25,576 bases of DNA from Candidatus Poseidonia sp. (GTDB taxonomy: Archaea > Thermoplasmatota > Poseidoniia > Poseidoniales > Poseidoniaceae). The stretch spans positions 1 to 25,576 of the forward strand of contig JALRLQ010000016.1 in NCBI GenBank assembly GCA_023254365.1. The letters are read 5' to 3'. Position 1 is the stretch's first letter; each line of letters begins with the position of its first letter. The position numbers were made by a program, and so were the translations under genes. Below the pieces are notes generated by a model, which was not told where the DNA came from, did no database searches, and worked only from the letters and a program-made list of their open reading frames with translations. Of this stretch, positions 6,973 to 15,399 are shown one piece after another.

Positions 6973-8751
6973 ATGGGCGAAGGTGGGCCGTTTCGGCGAT
7001 TGCTCGCCTACATGCGTCCGCACAGAGGCACGGTGAGATTAGCGGCCTTCTGTTCCATCCTGAACAAGATTTGGGACTTGGCCCCGCCATTGCTGATCGG
7101 TCTTGCCGTTGATGTGGTGGTGCTCAGGGAAGATTCGACCATGGCATCCTTTGGACTTGTTGACCCGTGGCACCAACTGGTTGCTCTTTCCGTTCTCACC
7201 TTCCTCATTTGGGGCCTCGAATCGTTGTTTGAATACTTCTACGGCGTGTTGTGGAGAAACCTTGCGCAAACCGTCCAGCACGAATTGCGCCTGGACACGT
7301 TCAACCATGTTCAACAACAAGGTATGGCGTGGTTTGACGAGCGTCAGAAAGGCGATATTCTCGCCATCCTTAACGACGACATCAACCAGTTGGAACGGTT
7401 CTTGGACAAGGGAGCCAACGATTTGTTGCAGGTCAGCACAACCGTCCTCGTCGTCGGCGCTGTCTTTCTTGCCATCTCGTGGCAGGTGGCACTCTTCGCC
7501 GTCTTGCCCATCCCCATCATCGTCTGGGGCTCCTTCCGATACCAGCGTAGTCTGGAGCCGAGGTATGCCAAGGTTCGGGCCGCAGCCGGGCAAATGAACG
7601 CCTTGCTGGAAAACGACCTTTCGGGCATGTCCACCGTTCAATCCTTCACCGCTGAAGCCAACGAATTGCGACGAGTTGAAGAGCTCAGCAACGTGTATCG
7701 GGAAGCCAATCGCGAGGCGATTCGCCTCTCCGCTGCCTTCACGCCGCTGATTCGCATGGCGATTTTGGTCGGCTTTACCGCTACGCTGCTATTGGGGGGC
7801 TGGATGACGTTGGAGGGGACCATGGCTGTCGGGGCCTATTCCGTGCTCGTGTTCATGACACAGCGGTTGCTTTGGCCGTTGACGCGCCTGGGCGAAACCT
7901 TCGATTTGTACCAGCGAGCCATGGCTTCTTCAACGCGAGTATTGGACGTGCTGGGGTCGCCCACCGAGCTTGTGCAAGGCGATGTTGCTCCCGAGCGCCC
8001 CGACATTGTTGCAAGCGATGTCGTGCTGGAAAACCTGACCTTCCAATACCCCGGGCGTGAACCGTTGTTCAACAACCTGTCCCTGACCTTCAAAGCAGGC
8101 ACCACGACAGGGGTTGTGGGCTCGACGGGTGCTGGAAAAACCACGCTCGTCCGCCTCTTGCTTCGGTTTGCGGAACCCGCCCAAGGCGGTGTACGTTGGT
8201 GTGATTCGGCGATTGAAGACTGGGATTTGCATACCCTCCGTTCTTCAATCGCCTTGGTCGACCAGCACATCACCCTGTTCCCAACCACGATCCTGGAAAA
8301 CATTCGCTACGGGAATCCACAAGCCTCGGATGAAGAGGTTCGGCAAGCCGCAGAAGTGGCCGAGGCTGTTGAATTTGTTGAAGCACTTCCCGACCGATGG
8401 GACACGCTTGTTGGCGAAGGAGGGCATCGCCTTTCCGGCGGACAGCGTCAACGCGTTGCCATTGCCCGCGCCGTCCTCAAAGACGCCCCGCTGTTGATTT
8501 TGGACGAGGCAACGTCGGCGGTTGACAACGAGACCGAGGCGGCTCTCCAACGAAGCATCCATCGCATTTCGCAAAATCGCACGACCGTGGTGATCGCCCA
8601 TCGACTCTCAACGGTTCGCAACGCCGACCGCATCCTCGTTTTGGAAGACGGTGTCGTGGTCGAGGACGGCGCCCACGAAGTCTTGCTCGGGATGAATGGG
8701 GTGTATGCACGACTTTGGGCTGTGCAAACGGGTGAGGTAAGAAACCGTTAA
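6973..8751 (+). CDS. ABC exporter half-transporter (MsbA/LmrA-like, fused membrane and ATPase domains)
   Basis: This 592-residue protein has an N-terminal six-helix exporter domain (about 15-320) and a C-terminal ATPase domain. Motifs are intact: Walker [10 protein letters not shown] near 382-390, signature [14 protein letters not shown] near 486, Walker [13 protein letters not shown] near 506 and switch-loop IAHRLST near 540. Half-transporters of this type dimerise and export lipids, peptides or drugs; nothing here fixes the substrate. The ATG at 6973 was chosen over the TTG at 6916 because it gives a normal amino terminus ([17 protein letters not shown]) and follows a G-rich stretch. Its divergent neighbour makes membrane lipid precursors, so lipid flipping is a tempting but unsupported guess. 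The rhodopsin promoter follows 35 nt after its stop. Confidence 0.9.
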   Translation: MGEGGPFRRLLAYMRPHRGTVRLAAFCSILNKIWDLAPPLLIGLAVDVVVLREDSTMASFGLVDPWHQLVALSVLTFLIWGLESLFEYFYGVLWRNLAQTVQHELRLDTFNHVQQQGMAWFDERQKGDILAILNDDINQLERFLDKGANDLLQVSTTVLVVGAVFLAISWQVALFAVLPIPIIVWGSFRYQRSLEPRYAKVRAAAGQMNALLENDLSGMSTVQSFTAEANELRRVEELSNVYREANREAIRLSAAFTPLIRMAILVGFTATLLLGGWMTLEGTMAVGAYSVLVFMTQRLLWPLTRLGETFDLYQRAMASSTRVLDVLGSPTELVQGDVAPERPDIVASDVVLENLTFQYPGREPLFNNLSLTFKAGTTTGVVGSTGAGKTTLVRLLLRFAEPAQGGVRWCDSAIEDWDLHTLRSSIALVDQHITLFPTTILENIRYGNPQASDEEVRQAAEVAEAVEFVEALPDRWDTLVGEGGHRLSGGQRQRVAIARAVLKDAPLLILDEATSAVDNETEAALQRSIHRISQNRTTVVIAHRLSTVRNADRILVLEDGVVVEDGAHEVLLGMNGVYARLWAVQTGEVRNR

Positions 8752-8785
8752 AATCACGCGCGAGAATGTTGCAAAAATACACCCA

Positions 8786-8793
8786 TTTATATA
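8786..8793 (+). promoter_or_regulatory. TATA box of the rhodopsin gene
   Basis: TTTATATA at 8786-8793 is the clearest archaeal TATA box in the window. It lies in an AT-rich 72-nt gap and is centred about 34 nt before the ATG at 8824, predicting a transcript start near 8815-8820 and a leader of only a few bases. An 8-nt palindrome TCAATTGA at 8799-8806, between the box and the predicted start, could be an operator, though this is speculative. Confidence 0.7.
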
Positions 8794-8823
8794 CTCAATC
8801 AATTGAATCGGCGCTTGAGAACC

Positions 8824-9693
8824 ATGCTAACTGAAAAATTCTCGAAAACAACGAGCCTGCTTTTGATTGCCACACTCACCCTCGCGCTGGCCGGTACGGT
8901 CAGCGCTGAGATCGTGAACCCGGCGGAGAAATACGATGGTGAGCCACTGAAGTTGCTCACCTTCTTCTTGTTCTTCGTTGGTTACATCTCCATGGGTGCT
9001 GCCTTCGTCTTCTTCATGTCGGAGCGCAACAGCGTGGCGCCCCAATACCGAACGACCATGACCATCTCGGCCTTGATCGTCGGTATCGCCGCCTTCCACT
9101 ACTACTACATGCGCGGCGTGTACACCGAACTCGGTGACGTTTCGGTCGAGTACCGCTACATGGACTGGATCATCACCGTCCCGTTGATGGCCCTCAAGTT
9201 CCCTTCCCTGGTCGGAAAGGACGCCATCACCGACGAGAAGTTCCTCGGAATGGGCTTCACCGGTGTTTGTTTCACCGGCGCCCTCATCATGATTGGATTC
9301 GGCTACCTCGGCGAAGCCGGTGTCCTCGGTGAAGTCATGGGTGCTACCGCTGGCGGATGGGCTGGACTCATCCTCGGTGGTGTTGGCTGGCTCATGATCA
9401 TCGTTGCAACCGGTACCCCTTGGTCCTCCGGTAAGGGCGTCGACAACAGCAAGATTGCTCCTGAACTCCTCTGGAGTGCCAACGCTCTGCGCTGGTTCAT
9501 CGTGGTCGGCTGGATCATCTACCCCATCGGCTACCTCTGGTCCCCCGGTGCTGACCTCGGCCTCGGTGACGGCAACCAAGAACTCCTCGCTGTGTTCTAC
9601 AACATTGCCGACATGATCAACAAGATCGGTTTCGGTATCGTTGCCTGGATGGGTGCTAAGAAGGCTACTGAAGCCTTGGCAGCCGCTGAGTGA
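8824..9693 (+). CDS. Proteorhodopsin (light-driven proton pump) with lysine at the donor position
   Basis: This 289-residue seven-helix retinal protein carries a cleavable-looking signal sequence (about 1-28, ending VSA). The Schiff-base lysine is Lys267 in IADMINKIGFG. Helix C reads YRYMDWIITVPLMALKF, giving counter-ion Asp114, Thr118 and, where most proteorhodopsins have the donor Glu, Lys125 (motif DTK rather than DTE). Met122 occupies the spectral-tuning site, where Leu or Met goes with green and Gln with blue absorption. His92 in FHYYYMRG matches the His that pairs with the counter-ion. Together these indicate a green-tuned outward proton pump in the cell membrane. The in-frame TTG at 8803 was rejected because it would lie before the predicted transcript start. 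No retinal-synthesis gene is in the window. Codon use is highly regular, consistent with strong expression. Confidence 0.95.
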   Translation: MLTEKFSKTTSLLLIATLTLALAGTVSAEIVNPAEKYDGEPLKLLTFFLFFVGYISMGAAFVFFMSERNSVAPQYRTTMTISALIVGIAAFHYYYMRGVYTELGDVSVEYRYMDWIITVPLMALKFPSLVGKDAITDEKFLGMGFTGVCFTGALIMIGFGYLGEAGVLGEVMGATAGGWAGLILGGVGWLMIIVATGTPWSSGKGVDNSKIAPELLWSANALRWFIVVGWIIYPIGYLWSPGADLGLGDGNQELLAVFYNIADMINKIGFGIVAWMGAKKATEALAAAE

Positions 9694-9724
9694 AACCAAC
9701 CGTACGGTTCTCCAACCACCCGCG

Positions 9725-9742
9725 GGGTGGCTTCGGCCACCC
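9725..9742 (+). terminator. Perfect UUCG-tetraloop hairpin downstream of the rhodopsin gene
   Basis: GGGTGGC (9725-9731), TTCG, GCCACCC (9736-9742) forms a 7-bp perfect stem closed by C-G around the very stable UUCG tetraloop, 31 nt after the rhodopsin stop. No U-tract follows, so it need not be an intrinsic terminator. An mRNA 3'-end stabiliser or processing barrier is equally possible. The hairpin is seen directly; its function is inferred. Confidence 0.6.
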
Positions 9743-9810
9743 TGCACCGGTGGATTGGGTGTTGCGCTTGATGTGACGAAGCCTATAGGCGCCGTCCTCC
9801 TCGAAACACC

Positions 9811-10440
9811 ATGGAAGTAGACCTGATTTTGGGCCTCGCCTCCGCCGGCCTCGTGCTCGGCGTGGTTGAAGGTATCAAACCGGGACCCTTGCTGACCATG
9901 GTGATTCGGGAAACGTTGAGCGGTGGACTTCGAGCCGGTCTTTGGACCGCTGCAGCCCCAGTGTTCTCCGACGGTCCGCTGATCCTTGTCAGCATCGTTG
10001 CGGCAGCGTGGATAGCGACCAACGCTTCGGTGTTGTTGGCCATCACCATCGCTGGAGCACTGTTTCTGGCGAAGATGGGGTGGGATTGCTTCCACATGGA
10101 TATGCCCTCGCTCGATGGTGAAGGGACTGTCCCAACGGCTTCGTTTCTGCGTGGTATCACGACCAACCTGCTCAACCCCAACGTGTACGTGTTTTGGTTC
10201 TTGATCGGTGGGCCCCTCATGGCCTCCGTCGTGGACGAAGAGGTTCTCGCTCCCGTTGCATACGCCGTCTCGTTTCTTGTCAGCATCATCCTGACCAAAG
10301 CGACCATCGCCTACCTCATCCACCGAGCCAGTGAAGGCATTTCTCCGACGACTTACCGGCGCCTGCTGGCCGGTTGCGGTGTGGTGATGTTGGGGTTTTC
10401 AGCGTTCTACGTGCTCACTGCTGTTCGCCTTCTGAGCTGA
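9811..10440 (+). CDS. LysE-type small-molecule exporter
   Basis: This 209-residue membrane protein has about six hydrophobic helices and the LysE-superfamily hallmarks: GIKPGPLLTMVIRETL after the first helix (a PGP motif) and TTNLLNPNVYVFWFLIGGP in the middle (an NPK-like loop, here NPN). Members export amino acids such as lysine, threonine or homoserine, or other small solutes; the substrate cannot be read from this sequence. It follows the rhodopsin gene by 117 nt. CCTATAGG, centred about 26 nt before the ATG, could be its own leaderless promoter, and no SD is visible. Its 3' end overlaps the convergent acyltransferase-like gene by 42 nt. Confidence 0.82.
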   Translation: MEVDLILGLASAGLVLGVVEGIKPGPLLTMVIRETLSGGLRAGLWTAAAPVFSDGPLILVSIVAAAWIATNASVLLAITIAGALFLAKMGWDCFHMDMPSLDGEGTVPTASFLRGITTNLLNPNVYVFWFLIGGPLMASVVDEEVLAPVAYAVSFLVSIILTKATIAYLIHRASEGISPTTYRRLLAGCGVVMLGFSAFYVLTAVRLLS

Positions 10441-11469
10441 ATTCATTGAACGACGCAGTGCCGCTTCAAGCGACCAAGAAGGGGCCTTTCGATACCACAT
10501 AGCCCCGAGCCAGCCCCAGGCCAGCGTGTACGTGAAGGTCACGGCACTTGCTGTGTTGAGCGTCCACTGGTGCTGTTCGTCAAGCGAAGCCAACCATACA
10601 AACGGAAGGAAGTGGGCGACGTACACCGTCAAGCTGCATCGGCCAAGGTCGGCTAAGAACGCCCAGCGCAATCGTTCCTGAGCAAGCAACCAAAACACCC
10701 CCACCCCCGTTGTGGCAGCGATTAAAAACGGGATGTTGGCGGGAAAGAAGGTGAGGGTTGCATTTCCTGTGGGTAGTGCCCAAACCGTTCCAGTCTGCAA
10801 GCTCCAAAGCAGGACGGCGAAGGAAATCAAGAAGCCAACAAGCGTGATTCGAGCGATGTTTTGCCGGCAGATGGTTGGCGTTTCGCTCGCAGCGATCATC
10901 GTTCCCAACGCTGCAAATGCGACCCATGGTATCAACGGATAGGTGCCGGTAAGAACGAGATGGGAAATCAGCACGAACAACGACCCTGTCTCCACCCGAA
11001 CATCCCACTGTGAGGGTCCTCGATACGGTGTCAAGAGAACATAGACTGCGACGAAAGTTGCAGTAAACCAGATCCATTGGTGGAAGGCCGGTCGTTCGTT
11101 TTGCCATGGGGCGGCCCACCACGGTTGTGTGAGGGTCAACATCGCGAACAGCGACAAAACCCCGGGTGTCAACATATCGAACAGGTGTGGGGCGGAGACA
11201 TTGACAAGCAACTGACAGAGAAACAAGAAACCGGCAAAACGCCAACGTTGCGACCAGGACAGGGTTCGGTGGTGCATGCCCCATCCAAACAGCGTGACGA
11301 AGAGCGGGGCCGCAAGGCCGCCAAGACCAGAGACGATGTAGGCGAGCAGGGAGGGGGTTGCATTCGCATCAAAGGGATTCCATGTGGCTGCAGCGTGAAC
11401 CATCACCATCAACAGCACGGCCATGCCCCGTAGTGCATCGATGTGCACGAGGCGTTCGTGTTTCACCAT
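10399..11469 (-). CDS. Multi-pass membrane protein of the HGSNAT/DUF1624-YeiB acyltransferase-like group
   Basis: This 356-residue protein opens with RLVHIDALRGMAVLLMVMVH, the characteristic first helix of the heparan-alpha-glucosaminide N-acetyltransferase/DUF1624 family, in which a His at the membrane surface accepts acetyl groups from acetyl-CoA. About ten hydrophobic helices follow. Near the C-terminus ADLGRCSLTVYVAHFL resembles the GR-x-SLT-Y segment of DUF418/YeiB and related membrane acyltransferases. A transmembrane acetylation of a sugar or envelope component is the family-based guess; substrate unknown. It starts 9 nt after purQ and appears to be the last gene of the minus-strand run, behind a weak GAGGGCGGG ribosome site. 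Its 3' end overlaps the LysE-type gene by 42 nt. Confidence 0.72.
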   Translation of the reverse strand: MVKHERLVHIDALRGMAVLLMVMVHAAATWNPFDANATPSLLAYIVSGLGGLAAPLFVTLFGWGMHHRTLSWSQRWRFAGFLFLCQLLVNVSAPHLFDMLTPGVLSLFAMLTLTQPWWAAPWQNERPAFHQWIWFTATFVAVYVLLTPYRGPSQWDVRVETGSLFVLISHLVLTGTYPLIPWVAFAALGTMIAASETPTICRQNIARITLVGFLISFAVLLWSLQTGTVWALPTGNATLTFFPANIPFLIAATTGVGVFWLLAQERLRWAFLADLGRCSLTVYVAHFLPFVWLASLDEQHQWTLNTASAVTFTYTLAWGWLGAMWYRKAPSWSLEAALRRSMNSAQKANSSEHVER

Positions 11470-11478
11470 GGCCCGCCC

Positions 11479-12321
11479 TCATCGTTGGTTGAGGACATGT
11501 TCAACCGCATTGCGGAACAGTTGGAGGCCTTCGCCCTCCCACCCGTTAAGTCCGTCCCCATGAGACGGGGTGGCATCGTGCGTGTGATTTGGATGCAGCC
11601 AACGGGCATAGATGGCTTCTGGGTGGGGCATCAACCCGAAGACCAACCCGGTGGCATCGCAAATGCCGGCGATGTTGCGCATGCTTCCGTTTGGACTCAC
11701 AGGGTACGGCAAGGGCTCGTCCGTCACACCCTGGCCGATTGGTGTCGATGGGTCAACGTAGCGAACCGTGAGTTGGTGTTGGGCTGCAAGGCGGTCAAGG
11801 TCGTTTTGTGATGGCATCACGTACTTGCCTTCGCCGTGGCGCACAGGACACTCCATTCGTGTCATGCCTTTGGTCCAAATGCACGGGCTGTCGGGATCAA
11901 ATTCCAACGTCACCCACCGATCTTCGTAACGCCCGCTGTCGTTGAGGGTTAAACTGCCCCGCTGCACAAAGTCCGGTGATTGCCCCGCTTCCGGACCGGG
12001 CAACAGGCCCGTTTTGACAAGCACCTGAAAACCGTTGCAAATACCAATGATGGGTTTACCTGCGTCCACGAAAGCACGCAGGGCGTCCCGCATCGCAAAT
12101 CGCATTCTGTTCCCCAGCAAGCGACCGCTTCCAAGGTGGTCGCCAAACGAAAATCCGCCGGGAACTGCGAGGATATCAAACGATTCGAGGCTGTGATCGC
12201 CGGAAATAAACCGATTGACGTGAACCCGTTCGGCTGTGGCTCCCACCAGTTCAAACACGGCCTTGGTTTCATGATCGCAATTGATGCCGAACCCGAACAG
12301 CACGGCCACCTTTGGTTGCAT
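11479..12321 (-). CDS. purQ: Phosphoribosylformylglycinamidine synthase, glutaminase subunit
   Basis: PurQ releases ammonia from glutamine and feeds it to PurL for the fourth step of purine synthesis (FGAR to FGAM). The 280-residue class-I glutamine amidotransferase shows the nucleophile Cys95 in GICNGFQ, the oxyanion strand AVPGGFSFGDHLGSGR, and the His-Glu pair in GLMPHPEAI. It is longer than typical small archaeal PurQ (about 225) and its C-terminus, with HGDGLNGWEGEGLQLFRNA, resembles the glutaminase domain of large single-chain PurL. The ATG at 12321 overlaps the purL stop by one base (TGATG) and has an ideal SD, AGGAGGTG, 7 nt upstream, so the two subunits are translationally coupled. 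The frame is open 13 codons further upstream, which I ignored for this reason. Confidence 0.95.
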   Translation of the reverse strand: MQPKVAVLFGFGINCDHETKAVFELVGATAERVHVNRFISGDHSLESFDILAVPGGFSFGDHLGSGRLLGNRMRFAMRDALRAFVDAGKPIIGICNGFQVLVKTGLLPGPEAGQSPDFVQRGSLTLNDSGRYEDRWVTLEFDPDSPCIWTKGMTRMECPVRHGEGKYVMPSQNDLDRLAAQHQLTVRYVDPSTPIGQGVTDEPLPYPVSPNGSMRNIAGICDATGLVFGLMPHPEAIYARWLHPNHTHDATPSHGDGLNGWEGEGLQLFRNAVEHVLNQR

Positions 12322-15300
12322 CAGGCAACACCTCCTGTCATGTCCAGGGTGCCTTTCCATGCCGTGACCATGCGATCAACCTCGCCGGAGATCAAGACAT
12401 CGTCGCCGTCAACAACGGTCAGTCGTGCTTCGGCTTCAACCGAGCCAAGGACGGTGGTTGGATGGCCTTTCATGGCGTTGAGGAAGGAGGCTTCGTGCTC
12501 GGGTGCGACGGCCACAACGATGCGCCCGAGTGATTCACCCCACAACCGTCCCCAGAGGTCGCCTTCGCCCGTACCGTCAATGTCCACGCTCGCCCCCAAG
12601 CGTCCTCCGATGCACATCTCAGCGAGAGCAACAGCAAGGCCGCCTTCGCTGCAATCGTGAGCGGTTCGAACCAGTCCTGACCGAATCGCGTTGGACAGCG
12701 CCCGGTAGGTCGCGAGGTTTTGTTCTGGATGGGGGAGTTGGGGAACCGTTCCTCCAATCCCATTCGTGGTGCCATCCTCACGCAGCATGAAGGCCAATTC
12801 ACTCGCGCCCAATTCTTGGGAGGAGATCCCAACGAGGAAGATACGGTCGCCGGCGTTCTTGAAATCGCTCGTGGCAGTGTGCCTGACATCGGGGTGGTCG
12901 CCGAACAGGGAGAAGAGAAGGGTGGGGGGAATCGATATTTTGTCAGGCCCCGACCCGTAATCGTTCTTCATCGAATCCTTTCCACTCACACAAGGGAGGC
13001 GATAGGCCCGGCATACACGCTCCAGTTCCCGGTTTGCTCGGACCAATTGTGCCAGTTTGAACCGGCCGTCGGGCGTTTTGGTCGATTCGATGGGGTCCGG
13101 CCAACAGAAGTTGTCGAGACCGGCCATCTTGTCCACGTCAAGGCCGACACACACGCCGTTTCGAACTGCTTCGTCAATGGCGGCAGCGGCCATGGCCCCG
13201 GCATCGATGTCGGAATAACGTGGAGCAATGCCGCATGAAATCACGAGTCCGTGGGGGTTGCCATGAATTGGAGCGATGACGCCGGCATCGCCTGGACCGT
13301 CGCGAGCTCGTCCAACAAAGGGCTTGATGGCGGTTTGCGCAATGACTTCGTGGTCGTATTGCCTCACCCATGTTTCCTTGCTGGCAATGTTGGGGCGCTG
13401 AAGCATGGCGGTGAGTAAAGCGGTGTGGTCGGCTTCAGCGGGGGGAAGGAAGGGTTCGTGGTGCGGTGGGCTCCATTCGGACTCCAATTGCAACTGGGGT
13501 ACGCCGTCGTGAAGGAAGTCGATGGGGAGGTAAGCCACGGTGGACTCGCCATGACGAACATGGAACATGCCGGTCGAGGTGAACGTGGCCACCGCAGTGG
13601 CCTCCACCTCGTGCAGCGCCGCCATCGCCTCAAAGGCGGCCTGGTCCTCGGGCTTGACGGCGATGGTCATGCGCTCTTGACTTTCCGAAACGAGAATTTC
13701 CCAAGGCGAGAGACCTGCCTGTTTGAGCGGAACCTTGGCAAGGTCAATCTCACACCCGTTGGTGTATTCTGCCATTTCGCCAATGGAGGACGAAAGCCCG
13801 CCGGCACCGTTGTCGGTGATGCAGGTGATCAACCCGGCGTCCCTCGCTTCAAGCACCATGTCGAGCATCTTCTTCTGCGTGATGGGATCGCCGATTTGCA
13901 CGGCGCTGGAAGGTGATTCTTCCGTGAGTTCCAAGGACGAAAACGTCGCACCGTGAATGCCGTCGTACCCGACGCGCCCGCCCACCATGTACACGATATC
14001 GCCGGCAACGGGTGTTTTGATGTGAGACGGTCGTCCATCGGGAAGAAGGCGTGGCATCAGCCCGACCGTGCCGCAATACACGAGTGGTTTGCCGATGTAG
14101 CGGTCATCGAAGACAATGGCCCCGTTAACGGTGGGGATGCCCGACTCGTTGCCACCCACACGCACACCCGCGTGGACGCCTCGCAGCACACGTGAGGGAT
14201 GAAACAGGTTGTCAGGAAGAGTGCCTTCCCAATCGGGAGGGCCGAAACAAAACACATCGGTGTTGGCGATGGGGCGAGCGCCTAAACCGGTACCCAGGAT
14301 GTCACGGTTCACGCCCACGATGCCGGTCATGGCGCCTCCGTACGGGTCAAGTGCGGAGGGTGAGTTGTGGGTTTCGGCCTTCATGCAAACGCTCCAGTCG
14401 TCGTCCCAAGCGATCACGCCCGAATTGTCATGGAACACCGAAAGGAGCCAGTCAACGTCGTTTTGCATGTCGTGGGTTGGCTTCATGATGTGGGTTTTGA
14501 ACAGGGAATCGATGGTCACATCTTCGCCGGTTTCATGGTCGACGTGATGAATCATGGATGCGAAGATTTTGTGCTTGCAGTGTTCGCTCCATGTTTGCGC
14601 CAGACACTCCAGTTCAACGTCGGTGGGTGCATCGGGTGAAATGCCCATCGCCGTTCGGCTTGCACGGACATCGGGATGGCGGTAATGCGCTTGAATAGCA
14701 TGCATTTCCTCCAGGTTGAGGGCAAGCAGACCATCGGTTGAGATGGATTCGAGTTCGGCATCGCTGCACTCGAGGTTGACCGATTGGGGTTCGATGAACA
14801 CCTGTTCTGGCGGCGTGGGGAAGGTCAATTCAGGCCATTGGCCTGCTTGGCATGCTGCTGCGTCAGCCACCAAGGCTCGCTCGATGAGGCCGTTGTGGAG
14901 GGTTCCTGCGAGCCAACCGATGTCGCAGGTTTCTGGAAGGCCGTAAAACGCATACGTGGTGTATGTGGCGATGTTGGCCCCCGTGTCGGCGGGAAACAGG
15001 GTTTGGAAACCGTCGGTGGCGGCTTTGCCCGGATTGTCCGTAACGCCGGGTTTGAACCCAACGGTGACCACGGCGTCTGGAGGGGGTGAAAACGTGGCGA
15101 GAAGGGCGGTGTTGGCAGCACCTTGTTCGATGATTGGGTCTGCAAACAAATCGTCAATGCGTTCAGCAACCGCTTCCGACGCGGTGTTTCCGTCGATCAG
15201 ATAGCCGCAAATGGACCGAACATCCTGAACGACAAGACGGTGGTCTGCCATCAACTGCCTGCGGACAACGTCGCCACGGACATCGCGCATACCCTCGCCT

Positions 15301-15335
15301 TGACGAGGCGTGATTTCGACACGAGTTACCGGCAT
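12321..15335 (-). CDS. purL: Phosphoribosylformylglycinamidine synthase, synthetase subunit with fused PurS-like N-terminal domain
   Basis: PurL makes FGAM from FGAR, ATP and ammonia supplied by PurQ. This 1004-residue form is longer than the ~720-residue PurL of the usual archaeal three-part enzyme. An extra N-terminal part of about 200 residues has two PurS-like stretches, one starting VTRVEITPRQGEG and one with VTVGFKPGVTDNPG, as in the N-terminal domain of large single-chain PurL. The synthetase core follows with TWSEHCKHKIF, KAETHNSPSALDPYGGAMTG, GGRVGYDGIHGATFSS, SGKDSMKND and HDCSEGGLAVALAEM. I see no separate purS in the window, consistent with fusion. The ATG at 15335 (MPVTRVEI) is preferred; an in-frame ATG at 15377 would add 14 residues. 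It lies 64 nt after uvrA on the same strand. Confidence 0.93.
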   Translation of the reverse strand: MPVTRVEITPRQGEGMRDVRGDVVRRQLMADHRLVVQDVRSICGYLIDGNTASEAVAERIDDLFADPIIEQGAANTALLATFSPPPDAVVTVGFKPGVTDNPGKAATDGFQTLFPADTGANIATYTTYAFYGLPETCDIGWLAGTLHNGLIERALVADAAACQAGQWPELTFPTPPEQVFIEPQSVNLECSDAELESISTDGLLALNLEEMHAIQAHYRHPDVRASRTAMGISPDAPTDVELECLAQTWSEHCKHKIFASMIHHVDHETGEDVTIDSLFKTHIMKPTHDMQNDVDWLLSVFHDNSGVIAWDDDWSVCMKAETHNSPSALDPYGGAMTGIVGVNRDILGTGLGARPIANTDVFCFGPPDWEGTLPDNLFHPSRVLRGVHAGVRVGGNESGIPTVNGAIVFDDRYIGKPLVYCGTVGLMPRLLPDGRPSHIKTPVAGDIVYMVGGRVGYDGIHGATFSSLELTEESPSSAVQIGDPITQKKMLDMVLEARDAGLITCITDNGAGGLSSSIGEMAEYTNGCEIDLAKVPLKQAGLSPWEILVSESQERMTIAVKPEDQAAFEAMAALHEVEATAVATFTSTGMFHVRHGESTVAYLPIDFLHDGVPQLQLESEWSPPHHEPFLPPAEADHTALLTAMLQRPNIASKETWVRQYDHEVIAQTAIKPFVGRARDGPGDAGVIAPIHGNPHGLVISCGIAPRYSDIDAGAMAAAAIDEAVRNGVCVGLDVDKMAGLDNFCWPDPIESTKTPDGRFKLAQLVRANRELERVCRAYRLPCVSGKDSMKNDYGSGPDKISIPPTLLFSLFGDHPDVRHTATSDFKNAGDRIFLVGISSQELGASELAFMLREDGTTNGIGGTVPQLPHPEQNLATYRALSNAIRSGLVRTAHDCSEGGLAVALAEMCIGGRLGASVDIDGTGEGDLWGRLWGESLGRIVVAVAPEHEASFLNAMKGHPTTVLGSVEAEARLTVVDGDDVLISGEVDRMVTAWKGTLDMTGGVA
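12329..12336 (-). promoter_or_regulatory. Strong ribosome binding site for purQ inside purL
   Basis: AGGAGGTG on the minus strand lies 7 nt before the purQ ATG and inside the last codons of purL. It is the best anti-16S match in the window and fixes the start at 12321. Confidence 0.8.
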
Positions 15336-15399
15336 GGTGTGCACCGCACCCTTGAGGGTGTTGGGTGGGTAATGCATGCGCTCTTTGTAGTCTGCGCCC

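Noticed and set aside
8827..10323. A 498-codon open frame on the minus strand opposite the rhodopsin and LysE-type genes
   Set aside because: It lies antisense to two well-supported genes in a codon-matched frame, is full of His/Gly/Asp/Glu low-complexity sequence and has no recognisable domain. Strong codon bias in GC-rich genes creates such frames.
11980..12660. A 226-codon plus-strand frame across the purQ/purL junction
   Set aside because: It runs antisense to two confirmed purine genes and encodes unstructured Ser/Pro/Thr-rich sequence with no family.
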